This document shows positions 42,833-50,937 of a stretch of DNA of 64,000 bases, piece after piece. Positions within the stretch are counted from its first letter, which is position 1; each line of letters starts with the position of its first letter. The DNA is taken from the NCBI GenBank assembly GCA_963753485.1, contig CAVWCL010000005.1:186001-250000 (forward strand). The letters are read 5' to 3'. The notes under the pieces were generated by a model that saw nothing but the letters and a program-made list of their open reading frames with translations, was not told the DNA's origin and ran no database searches. The DNA is from CAWDLX01 sp963753485 (GTDB taxonomy: Bacteria > Actinomycetota > Actinomycetes > Mycobacteriales > Micromonosporaceae). Made by a program: the position numbers and the translations under genes.

Positions 42833-43767
42833 AACGTCGCGGAGAGAGCCTTGACCGGCATGGCGAGGTCGGCCAGCAGGGCCAGGTCGTCGGTGGCCGG
42901 CCGCCCCAGCGTGGTCAGGTAGTTGCCGACGATGATCGCGTTGACCCCGCCGAGCAGGCCGTCGCGGGTGCCGAGGTCGCCAAGGGTGATCTCCCGGCCA
43001 CCGGCGTAGCGCAGGATGGTGCGCGGCAGGGCGAGCCGGAACGCGGCGATGGCCCGCAACGCGTCGGTCGCGCTCAGCACCGCCTGCTCGGCCAGCGGCG
43101 TGCCGGGGCGGGGGTTGAGGAAGTTCAGCGGCACCTCATGCGGGTCGAGCGCGGCGAGCTGCGCGGCGAACTCGGCTCGCTGTTCGATGCTCTCGCCGAG
43201 GCCGAGGATGCCACCGCAGCACACCTGCATCCCGGCGTCGCGGACCAGGCGCAGCGTCTCCCAGCGCTCCGCCCAGGTGTGCGTGGTGACCACCTGCGGG
43301 AAGTAGGAGCGGGCGGTCTCCAGGTTGTGGTTATAGCGGTGGATCCCGATCGCGGCGAGCTCAGCCACCTGGTCGGGGATGAGGATGCCCAGCGATGCGG
43401 CGACGTTGATCGGGACCGCTGCGCGGATCGCCGCGACGCCCGCGCGCACCTGGGCCATCAGCTTCTCGTCCGGTCCCCGGACCGCGGCCACGATGCAGAA
43501 CTCGGTGGCGCCGGTCGCCGCCGTCTGGCGGGCCGCCGCCACCAGGTCCGCGACGTCCAGCCAGACCGCCCGTACCGGAGAGGCGAAGAGCCCCGACTGG
43601 GAACAGAAATGGCAGTCCTCCGGGCAGCCGCCGGTCTTGACCGAGACGATGCCCTCGACCTCGACGTCGGGGCCGCACCAGCGCAGCCGGACCGCATGGG
43701 CGAGCTCGAGCGCCGGTCCGATCTGGTCGTCGGGCAGGCGCAGCACGTCGAGCACTGCCGGACTCAT
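42829..43767 (-). CDS. bioB: Biotin synthase (5' end frameshifted)
   Basis: A radical-SAM enzyme inserting sulfur into dethiobiotin. The cluster motif is CPEDCHFCSQSG, with VEVEGIVSVKTGG before it and NHNLETARSYF and LNFLNPRPGTPL after it; the C-terminus is complete. The natural N-terminus (MPAILDRARAEVLETGAGLDESG) begins at ATG 43825 but is in another frame: one extra base near 43756 separates it from VLDVLRLPDD. As it stands, translation could only start at ATG 43767 (MSPAVLDVLR), losing about 20 residues outside the catalytic barrel. Confidence 0.85.
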   Translation of the reverse strand: MSPAVLDVLRLPDDQIGPALELAHAVRLRWCGPDVEVEGIVSVKTGGCPEDCHFCSQSGLFASPVRAVWLDVADLVAAARQTAATGATEFCIVAAVRGPDEKLMAQVRAGVAAIRAAVPINVAASLGILIPDQVAELAAIGIHRYNHNLETARSYFPQVVTTHTWAERWETLRLVRDAGMQVCCGGILGLGESIEQRAEFAAQLAALDPHEVPLNFLNPRPGTPLAEQAVLSATDALRAIAAFRLALPRTILRYAGGREITLGDLGTRDGLLGGVNAIIVGNYLTTLGRPATDDLALLADLAMPVKALSATL

Positions 43768-43870
43768 CGAGTCCAGCTCCGGTCTCGAGCACCTCGGCCC
43801 GGGCGCGGTCCAGGATCGCGGGCATGGTGCGTACCCTACAAGACGATCTGCAAACCCTGGAGTGGCTGGA

Positions 43871-45197
43871 ATGGACAGCAGGGCCTGGCTCGACCGCGAC
43901 GCGGCGTCGGTGTGGCATCCGTTCACCCAACACAGCGTCTGGCGGCTCCGACGAACCAGTGGTGGTCGACCGGGCCGAGGGGCCGTGGCTCGTCGACGTG
44001 GACGGCAACCGCTACCTCGACGGTGTCTCCTCGCTGTGGGTGACCACGTTCGGCCACCGGACCCCCGAGATTGACAACGCCATCCGCGACTCAGCTCGAC
44101 CGCCTCGACCACGCCACCTTCCTCGGGGCCACCCACGCGCCCGGCATCGAGCTGGCCGAACGACTGCTCGCGACCGCGCCCTCGTGGCGAGGGCCCGCGC
44201 TTGTCGAAGGTCTTCTTCGCCGGCGACGGGTCGAGCGCCGTCGAGGTGGCGCTCAAGATGGCCTACCAGCATTCGGTCCAAACAGGACACTCGCGGCCGC
44301 TCTTCGTGCACCTGCGCGAGGCGTACCACGGCGACACCCTCGGCGCGGTGAGCGTCGGCGGGGTGGAGCTGTTCCACGCCACCTATCGACCGCTGTTGCT
44401 GCGAACGGTTGCCGGTCTCCTCCCCCGGGGTACGGGCGAGCGGGCAGAGCGCGGCGCACCGGTGCGCGGAGGTGGTGGCCGAAATGAGCGCGGTCATGGC
44501 CGAGCGCGGCGGCGAGGTGTGCGCGATCGTGGTCGAGCCGATGGTGCAGGCGGCCGCCGGCATGCTCACCTACCACGCCGAGTTCCTGCGCGCCGCGCGC
44601 CGCCTGGCCACCGCGCACGGCGCGCTGCTCATCTGCGACGAGGTGGCCACCGGGATAGGGCGCACCGGCCGGATGTGGGCCAGCGAACACGCCGGCGTCG
44701 GCCCGGACCTGCTCACCTGCGGCAAGGGGCTGACCGGTGGCTACCTGCCGCTCTCCGCGGTGCTGGCGAGCAAGGAGGTGTACGAAGCATTCCTCGGTAC
44801 GCCGGCCTCGGCGCGCACCTTCTTTCACGGGCACACGTTCACCGCCAACCCGCTGTGCTGCGCCGCGGCAAACGCGAACCTCGACCTGGTGGCGGCGCGA
44901 GGCCTGGTCGCGCAGGCGGCCGAGCTGGGGGAGCGGCTGGGCTCGCTGCTCGCGCCACTGGCAAGCGACGACCGGGTCGTGGAGGTGCGCCGGATCGGCA
45001 CGATGACCGGCGTCGAGGTGGTGCCCGCCGGTGAGCGCACCGGCGCCCGGGTGTGCCAGGCGGCCCGCCGGTACGGGGTGTGGCTGCGCCCGCTCGGCGA
45101 CACCGTGGTGCTGATGCCGCCGCTGTCGCTGGGACCGTCGGAAACCGAGATGTTGGTCGGCGCACTGGTCGCGGGCATCGCCGAGGTGATCGGGTGA
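43871..45197 (+). pseudogene. bioA: Adenosylmethionine-8-amino-7-oxononanoate aminotransferase, frameshifted
   Basis: The PLP enzyme that makes diaminopelargonate. Recognisable pieces lie in successive frames: VWHPFTQHSVW, then EGPWLVDVDGNRYLDGVSSL, then ATFLGATHAPGIELAERLL, then SKVFFAGDGSSAVEVALKMA and AYHGDTLGAVSVGG, then the intact C-terminal half with VEPMVQAAAGML and CGKGLTGGYLPLSA. Four +1 shifts occur near 43950, 44091, 44195 and 44405. The reading is either a real pseudogene or an inaccurate sequence. Its stop overlaps bioF (GTGA), consistent with an originally functional operon. Confidence 0.85.
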
Positions 45198-46348
45198 CCT
45201 GGCTGTCCAGAGTGGAGCGCCTGGCGGCCGATCGGGAACGGGCCGGTCTGCGACGGGTGCTGCGCCCGCGGCCGGAGGAGGACGGGCTGATCGACCTGGC
45301 CGGCAACGACTACCTTGGGCTGTCGCGGCATCCCGACGTGATCGCGGCCGCCGGCGCGGCCCTGAAGGGGTACGGTCTCGGCGCGACCTCGTCCCGCCTG
45401 GTCCGGGGGAGCACGCAGGCGCACGCCGAGCTCGAGGTGGCGCTCGCGGCGCTGCTGGGCGCCGAGGCGGCGCTGGTCTACTCCTCGGGCTACCTGGCCA
45501 ACATGGGCGCAGTGCGCGGACTGGCCGACGTGTCCGAGCTGGTCGCCTCGGACGCGCACAATCACGCCTCCCTTGTAGACGGTTGCCGGCTGGCCCGGTC
45601 GGCGGTGGCCGTGTATGACCACGCCGACCCGATGGCGCTGGATGAGGTGCTCGGGCGCGGCGCGGTCGATGGCGCGGCGGTGGTGACCGAGTCGGTCTTC
45701 TCGGTCCACGGCGATCTGGCGCCGTTGCGCGAGCTGCACCGGGTGGCCCGGACACGGGGCGCGGTTCTGCTGGTCGACGATGCCCACGCGCTCGGCGTGC
45801 TCGGCACCGCTGGCCGCGGTGGTGTCGCCGCGGCCGGGCTGGCCGGGGCGAGCGATGTGGTGGTGACCGCGACCCTGTCCAAAGCGCTCGGCGCGGCCGG
45901 GGGAGTGGTGGCTGGCCCGGCCGCGTTCATCGGTCACCTGGTGGAGACGTCTCGGACGTTCATCTACGACACCGGCCTGCCGCCGGCGGTGGCGGCGGGC
46001 GCCTTCGCCGCGCTGGACCTGGTCGGCGGCCCGGTGGGCGAGCGGGCCCGGGCCGAGCTGACCGACCGGGCCGGCCACGCTTACACGGTGCTGCGGGCGG
46101 CCGGCTTCGACGTGGCGCCACCGGCCGGCGGGGTGCTCTCGGTCCCGGCGCCAGGGCCGGCGGAGGCGGTCGCCTGGATGTCGCGCTGCCGGGAGCGGGG
46201 GGTGGTCGTGGGCTGCTTCCGCCCACCATCCACACCGGACGGTTCGTCGCGGCTACGGCTGACGGTGAACGTCGGGATGGCGCGCGGGGACTTCCAGCGG
46301 GCCCTGGATGTGGTGGTGGCGCAAGCCCCGGCCGCGGCCCGGCGGTGA
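45194..46348 (+). CDS. bioF: 8-amino-7-oxononanoate synthase
   Basis: A 384-residue PLP-dependent alpha-oxoamine synthase joining pimeloyl thioester and alanine. Motifs are NDYLGLSRHPDV, GLGATSSRLVRG, VYSSGYLANMG, the VDDAHALGVLG segment that positions PLP and the Lys in TATLSKALGAAGG. GTG 45194 overlaps the bioA stop, and its own stop overlaps bioD. Confidence 0.93.
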   Translation: MTWLSRVERLAADRERAGLRRVLRPRPEEDGLIDLAGNDYLGLSRHPDVIAAAGAALKGYGLGATSSRLVRGSTQAHAELEVALAALLGAEAALVYSSGYLANMGAVRGLADVSELVASDAHNHASLVDGCRLARSAVAVYDHADPMALDEVLGRGAVDGAAVVTESVFSVHGDLAPLRELHRVARTRGAVLLVDDAHALGVLGTAGRGGVAAAGLAGASDVVVTATLSKALGAAGGVVAGPAAFIGHLVETSRTFIYDTGLPPAVAAGAFAALDLVGGPVGERARAELTDRAGHAYTVLRAAGFDVAPPAGGVLSVPAPGPAEAVAWMSRCRERGVVVGCFRPPSTPDGSSRLRLTVNVGMARGDFQRALDVVVAQAPAAARR

Positions 46349-47070
46349 TCAGCGCGGCGGGGGGCGTGACCGGCCTACGGGGTGTGGTGGTGGTCACCGG
46401 CACCGACACCGATGTGGGCAAGACCGCGGTGACCGCCGCGATCGCGGCCGCGGCCGGCCGAGCGGGATGCCGGGTGGCCGTGCTGAAGCCGGCCCAGACC
46501 GGGATCCCGGACGGCTCGCCCGAGGAGTCTGACATCGAGGTGGTCAGGCGCCTGGCCGCCCCCGCGACCGCCCTGGTGCTGGCCAGCTACCCGGATCCGC
46601 TCGCGCCGGCGACCGCGGCCCGGGTCAGTGGCGCTGCGCCGCTGGAGCTGGAGCCGGTGCTGGGCGAGGTGGCCCGCCTACGCGCCGGGCACGATCTGGT
46701 GCTGGTCGAGGGGGCCGGTGGGCTCTTGGTGCCGCTGGGCGCCGGCGGGTGGACGATCGTCGATCTGGCCCGCGCGACCCAGGTTCCGGCCGTGGTGGTG
46801 ATCCGGGCTGGGCTCGGCACCCTCAACCACACGGCGCTGACCCTGGAGGCGCTCGAGCGTCGCGGCCTGCCGGCGCACGTGGTGATCGGCGCGTGGCCGC
46901 CGCAGCCCGAACTGGTGCACCGTACGAATCTGGTTGATCTGACGGCTCCGATCGAGGGTCGCCTGCCCGATGGCGCCGCGGCGATGACCGGACCCCGGTT
47001 TCGAGCCGCGGCCCCCTCCTGGCTCAGCCCACTGCTGCACGGCACCGCCAGCGGCGGCACCCGACGTTGA
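46345..47070 (+). CDS. bioD: Dethiobiotin synthetase
   Basis: A 241-residue ATP-dependent carboxylase-ligase with P-loop VVVTGTDTDVGKTAV, the substrate Lys in VAVLKPAQTG and the acidic VLVEGAGGLLVPLG. It makes dethiobiotin, the BioB substrate. GTG 46345 overlaps the bioF stop. Length is within the family range. Confidence 0.93.
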   Translation: MISAAGGVTGLRGVVVVTGTDTDVGKTAVTAAIAAAAGRAGCRVAVLKPAQTGIPDGSPEESDIEVVRRLAAPATALVLASYPDPLAPATAARVSGAAPLELEPVLGEVARLRAGHDLVLVEGAGGLLVPLGAGGWTIVDLARATQVPAVVVIRAGLGTLNHTALTLEALERRGLPAHVVIGAWPPQPELVHRTNLVDLTAPIEGRLPDGAAAMTGPRFRAAAPSWLSPLLHGTASGGTRR

Positions 47071-47084
47071 GGGCTGGCCGGCCC

Positions 47085-47447
47085 TCACAAATGTGCGCCG
47101 GCCGGGCTCGCGGGTGTATCTGGCCAGTCCGATACGAAGATCCAGTCGAGGCCGTCTTCGCCGTCGGTGTCCAGGCGCTGGGCCCGATGGAGCCCGATTC
47201 GCTCCGCGACCCTTTGGGACGCGATGTTGTCGGGGCGGACGCGCGCGATGACGGGGTGGTCTGGGACGTGGGTGGTGGCCCAACCCAGGACGGCGGCGGC
47301 GGATTCGGTGGCCACTCTGTGGCCCCACGCGGTGGGGTCGAGGCGGTAGAGCAGGTTGAGGACCTCACGACCGCCGAACTGCGTCAGCTTGATCCCGCAG
47401 AACCCAAGCGGCTGATCGGTTTCGTCAACGTGACCCGCCCGCTTCCT
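47085..47447 (-). pseudogene. GNAT acetyltransferase, 5' end lost at a palindromic repeat
   Basis: The C-terminal 115-120 residues of a GNAT acetyltransferase are clear: GFCGIKLTQFGGREVLNLLYRLDPTAWG in outline, GHRVATESAAAVLGW, then VRPDNIASQRVAERIGLHRA and DGLDWIFVSD. Going upstream, homology stops at VDETDQPLG, where the 64-bp palindromic repeat begins. The frame stays open through the repeat, but what lies beyond it looks unrelated. About 60-80 N-terminal residues appear to be missing. Confidence 0.7.
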
Positions 47448-47511
47448 CGTCGATCTAGGGCATATGCACACGTTTAAAGATCGAATCACGTGCATACGCC
47501 CTAGATCGACG
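47448..47511. repeat. 64-bp palindromic repeat, copy 5
   Basis: The most symmetric copy: CGTCGATCTAGGGC and GCCCTAGATCGACG at the ends, with ATATGCAC and GTGCATAC continuing the stem. It abuts the truncated GNAT coding sequence, as if inserted there. Confidence 0.93.
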
Positions 47512-47689
47512 AGGAAGCCGGATCCCGCCCGGATGCCGGTTCCACCCTCGCTGCCCGGCGCTGGCCGACGGCAATGCACAGGCGGCCGGGATCGCGCAGC
47601 GCTGCCGCACCGAGGCGCTGGCGGTGCTCGCGCCGGCTGTCGGGCACGAGGCCGCCCTGCCTGCTGGTGCCCCCGTCCGGGGTCCAGGG

Positions 47690-47974
47690 CTAGCGGCCGT
47701 GCGCGCGCAGCGACTGCTCGACCGCGTCTGCCGGCAGCCCGTACGAGGTGTGGCCGTCGCGCCCGGTCACCGTCGGCGCCTGGAGCAGGCTGTTGAGCAC
47801 GCACTCCTCGGTCGCGTCCACCGCGGCCGCGAAGAACGGGTCCAGCTCGGATCCGCTCAGCGGTACGCCGGGTGGTGGCTCACCCCGGGGCGCGCGCAGC
47901 CCGGTCCCGGCGGCGAGGAAGATCTCGCCACTGCCGTGGTGGCCGGTCGAGCCGGAGAGCCCGCTCGGCGTCAC
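47690..47974 (-). pseudogene. C-terminal remnant of a P1/DmpA-family peptidase
   Basis: About 85 residues match the end of family S58 (P1/DmpA) aminopeptidases: TGHHGSGEIFLAAGTG, then ELDPFFAAAVDATEECVLNSL and TVTGRDGHTSYGLP. Full-length members are over 300 residues. The N-terminal part, including the catalytic Ser, is absent because the upstream sequence is occupied by another remnant. Confidence 0.65.
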
Positions 47975-47978
47975 CCAT

Positions 47979-48113
47979 GATGGTTACCGACGGACCGGGG
48001 CTCTCGTCGCCGATCTGGACGTCCCGGTGGTGGCGGTCCACGAGGGCGGATACCACCTGCCGACGCCGGGCTCGCTGACCGTGGCGGCATTGTCGGGACT
48101 CACCCGGACCTAG
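47979..48113 (+). pseudogene. C-terminal remnant of a histone-deacetylase-family amidohydrolase
   Basis: A short frame DGYRRTGALVADLDVPVVAV then HEGGYHLPTPGSLTVAALSG resembles the C-terminus of acetylpolyamine amidohydrolase/HDAC-like enzymes (VVVQEGGYHL...). It ends at TAG 48113. Nothing upstream in this frame continues the family. The match is short, so the call is tentative. Confidence 0.5.
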
Positions 48114-48132
48114 CCGGCAAGCGCATGGTTAA

Positions 48133-48148
48133 CTGAGTCACCACTCAG
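48133..48148. promoter_or_regulatory. Inverted repeat upstream of the acyl-CoA dehydrogenase operon
   Basis: CTGAGT-CACC-ACTCAG is a perfect 6-bp inverted repeat 12 bp before the start codon at 48161. Palindromes of this type are common TetR operators upstream of acyl-CoA dehydrogenase genes; the TetR gene at 55192 is a candidate binder. Confidence 0.5.
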
Positions 48149-48160
48149 GAAGGGGGACTG

Positions 48161-49321
48161 GTGGAGCTGCCGACCGAGCTCGTCGCGCTCACCGACGAGC
48201 AGCGCGACATCCTCGACCTGTGCCGCCGGTTCGGCGCCGAAGTGATCCGGCCGGCCGCGCGCGAGGTCGACGAGGCGGACACGGTCACGCCGTGGCTGCT
48301 GTGGCGGGCCGCCGCCCAGGTCGGGCTCACCGCGTTCATGCTGCCCAGCCGGTACGGCGGCGGCGGCTTCACCGACGTGTTCACCCAGTGCCTGGTGCAG
48401 GAGGAGCTGGCGGCGGCCGACGCGCCGATCGCCAACCTGGTGACCTCGGGTGGGTTCTTCGCCGACCCCGTGCTCGAACTGGGCACGCCGGAACAGCAGG
48501 AGCGCTGGCTTCGTCCACTCTGTACCGACGACCCGCCGATGACCGCAGTGGCGGTCACCGAGCCGGACGTGGGCTCGGACGCCGCGGGGTTGACCACCCG
48601 GGCGAGCCGGGTCACCGGCGGGTACCGGCTCGCCGGCCAGAAGGCGTGGATCTCCAATGGTGAGGTGGCCGAGTTCTACGTGGTCTTCGCCACCGTCGAC
48701 CCGGCGCTGCGCTCGCGCGGGGTGACCGCGTTCCTGGTCGGCAAGGGCGTCCCCGGGCTCACCTTCGGGGCGCCGATGCGTAAGCTCGGCCAGCGCGCCA
48801 TCGTCAACACCGAGGTCTTCCTCGACGACGTGTTCGTCGCCGACGAGGACCGTCTGGGCGCCGAAGGGCAGGGCTTCGCCGGCCTGATGCGCACCTTCGA
48901 CATCTCCCGGACCGTGCTGGGCGCCTCGGCGACCGGACTGGCCCGGGCCTGCCTGGAGCTGGCCACCGGGTATGCCCGCCAGCGCTCGCAGTTCGGCCGG
49001 CCGATCATCGAGCACCAGGCGGTGGCGTTCCGGCTGGCTGAGATGGCCACCCGGATCGAGGCCTCCCGGCTGCTGGTCTGGCGCGCCGCCCGGCGCCTGG
49101 ACACCGGCGCGCCGGGCACCACCGCGTCGGCGATGGCGAAGCTGCACGCGTCGGAGACCGCGATGTTCTGTGCCTGGGCGGCGGTGCAGACCATGGGTGG
49201 CTGGGGCTACTCGCGCGAGTTCCTGGCCGAGAAGTGGTTGCGCGACGCGAAGCTGGAGGAGATCGAGGAGGGGACCTCGGACATCCAGCGGCTGCTCATC
49301 TCCCGGGGGCTGCCGACATGA
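48161..49321 (+). CDS. Acyl-CoA dehydrogenase
   Basis: A 386-residue FAD flavoprotein oxidising an acyl-CoA to enoyl-CoA. It has TEPDVGSDAAGL and GQKAWISNGEVAEFYVVFA (FAD and substrate binding), RQRSQFGRPIIEHQAVAF, and MGGWGYSREFLAEKWLRDAK. The catalytic Glu region is EIEEGTSDIQRLLISR. GTG 48161 follows GGAAGGGGG. Its stop overlaps the next gene's ATG (ATGA). The acyl substrate could be a branched-chain or aromatic acid given the downstream amino-acid genes. Confidence 0.92.
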   Translation: MELPTELVALTDEQRDILDLCRRFGAEVIRPAAREVDEADTVTPWLLWRAAAQVGLTAFMLPSRYGGGGFTDVFTQCLVQEELAAADAPIANLVTSGGFFADPVLELGTPEQQERWLRPLCTDDPPMTAVAVTEPDVGSDAAGLTTRASRVTGGYRLAGQKAWISNGEVAEFYVVFATVDPALRSRGVTAFLVGKGVPGLTFGAPMRKLGQRAIVNTEVFLDDVFVADEDRLGAEGQGFAGLMRTFDISRTVLGASATGLARACLELATGYARQRSQFGRPIIEHQAVAFRLAEMATRIEASRLLVWRAARRLDTGAPGTTASAMAKLHASETAMFCAWAAVQTMGGWGYSREFLAEKWLRDAKLEEIEEGTSDIQRLLISRGLPT

Positions 49322-50937
49322 TGACCGGTGGCGAGCTGCTCGTACGCAGCCTGGCCGCACACGGGGTCGACACGGTTTTCGGCATCCCCGGCACCCACAA
49401 CCTGGAGATCTACCGCCACCTTCGCCCGTACGGGATCACCCACGTCACCACCCGGCACGAGCAGGGCGCCGGCTACGCCGCCGACGGGTACGCCCGCACC
49501 GGTGACCGGCCCGGGATCGCGCTGACCACCACCGGCCCGGCCGCATTGAACCTGGCCGCGGCGCTGGGCCAGGCGTACTCCGACTCGGTGCCGGTGCTGG
49601 CGCTGGCCCCGGGGATGCCACGAGACCACGAAGCCGGCGCCGGCCTGCTGCACGAGACCCGCGACCAGCTGGGTGCGTTGACCGCGGTGACCGGCAGCGG
49701 CTGGCGGGTGCGCACCCCGGCCGAGCTCACCGACGCCGTCGCCGGCGCGTTCGGGGCCATGACGGCGGGGCGGCCCCGACCGGTCTACCTGGAGATCCCG
49801 CTCGACCTGCTCACCGAGGCCGCCGACGTGAGCGTCGCCGCGCCCCGGCCGGCGGTCGCGGTGGCGCCGGATCCGACCCGGGTGGCCGAGGCGGCCCGCC
49901 GGCTCGCCGCGGCCACCGATCCGGTCCTGGTGCTCGGCGGTGGTGCGAAACGCGCCGGCACGGCCGCGCTGGCGGTGGCGACGGCATTGGGTGCGGCGGT
50001 GCTCACCACCGCGAACGGCAAGGGCTGCGTGCCCGCCGACCATCCGCTCTGCGTCGGCAGCGGTCTGCACCTGTCCACGGCGGCGGCACTGGTGGCCGAG
50101 GCCGGCATCGTGCTGGCGGTCGGCACCGAGCTCGCGAGCACCGACTGGTGGTACGGCCCGCCGGCGCCGCGGCAGCTGATCCGGCTGGACATCGACGCCG
50201 GCCAGCTCGACCGCAACCGGCCGGCCGACCTGGCGCTGCACGCCGACGCCGAGCTCGGCCTGGCCGCCATCGCGGCCGCGCTAGCGTCGGCCGCGACCGC
50301 AGGCACTGCGGCCGCGCTAGCGTCGGCCGCGACCGCAGGCATTCCGGTCGCGGCCGCCGCGCGGGCGGCCGGGTGGCGTTCGCGACTGCGGGCCGAGGCG
50401 GCGGCCGAGGGAGCCCGCTGGGTGTCCACGATGGAGGCGATCGCGTCGGTGCTCGACCGGGATGCGGTGGTGACCGTGGACAACGCGATGGCGACCAACT
50501 ACGGCGCGCTGGCGAACCTGCCCGTCCACGCGCCCGGCGCGTACGCCGGCCCGACCGGGTTCGGCACCCTGGGCTACAGCGTGCCGGCCGCGCTCGGGGC
50601 CGCGGTGGCTCATCCCGGGCGTCAGGTGGTCGCGCTCATCGGCGACGGCGGCCTGATGTTCGCGCTCCCGGAGCTGGCGAGTGTGGCCCAGCTGGGGCTG
50701 GCGCTGCCGGTGGTGGTCTTCGCCAACGGCGGCTACGGCGAGATCCGCCAGCAGATGTGCGAGCTGGGCATCGCGCCGGTCGGCGTCGACCTGCCCGAGC
50801 CGGACTTCGCCGGGCTGGCCGCCGCGCTGGGCGGCACCGGTCGTACCTGTCACCGCCCGCAGCAGCTCGCCGACGAGCTCGCGTTGGCCCTGCGCCGCCC
50901 CGTACCCACCCTGCTCGTCGTCGCCGAGGACCGGTAA
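49318..50937 (+). CDS. Thiamine-pyrophosphate enzyme (acetolactate synthase/2-oxoacid decarboxylase-like)
   Basis: A 539-residue ThDP enzyme with three domains. The N-terminal PYR domain has FGIPGTHNLEIYRHL and the activating Glu in TRHEQGAGYAADGYAR. The central domain has VLVLGGGAKRAG. The C-terminal PP domain has IGDGGLMFALPEL and NGGYGEIRQQ. The set fits benzoylformate, 2-oxoacid or guanidino-oxopentanoate decarboxylases better than biosynthetic ALS, as no small subunit is nearby. Next to an amino-acid dehydrogenase it could decarboxylate the resulting 2-oxoacid. A 36-bp tandem duplication lies in the interdomain linker. Confidence 0.85.
   Translation: MMTGGELLVRSLAAHGVDTVFGIPGTHNLEIYRHLRPYGITHVTTRHEQGAGYAADGYARTGDRPGIALTTTGPAALNLAAALGQAYSDSVPVLALAPGMPRDHEAGAGLLHETRDQLGALTAVTGSGWRVRTPAELTDAVAGAFGAMTAGRPRPVYLEIPLDLLTEAADVSVAAPRPAVAVAPDPTRVAEAARRLAAATDPVLVLGGGAKRAGTAALAVATALGAAVLTTANGKGCVPADHPLCVGSGLHLSTAAALVAEAGIVLAVGTELASTDWWYGPPAPRQLIRLDIDAGQLDRNRPADLALHADAELGLAAIAAALASAATAGTAAALASAATAGIPVAAAARAAGWRSRLRAEAAAEGARWVSTMEAIASVLDRDAVVTVDNAMATNYGALANLPVHAPGAYAGPTGFGTLGYSVPAALGAAVAHPGRQVVALIGDGGLMFALPELASVAQLGLALPVVVFANGGYGEIRQQMCELGIAPVGVDLPEPDFAGLAAALGGTGRTCHRPQQLADELALALRRPVPTLLVVAEDR
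50272..50343 (+). repeat. Two tandem 36-bp units inside the ThDP-enzyme gene
   Basis: Units 50272-50307 and 50308-50343 differ only near their ends and encode AAALASAATAGT then AAALASAATAGI. They lengthen an Ala-rich linker in frame, so the enzyme is probably unaffected. Confidence 0.95.

Noticed and set aside
43871..45197. Programmed frameshifting in bioA
   Set aside because: Four shifts in one gene with no slippery heptamer or following structure is implausible. Sequence error or decay is simpler.
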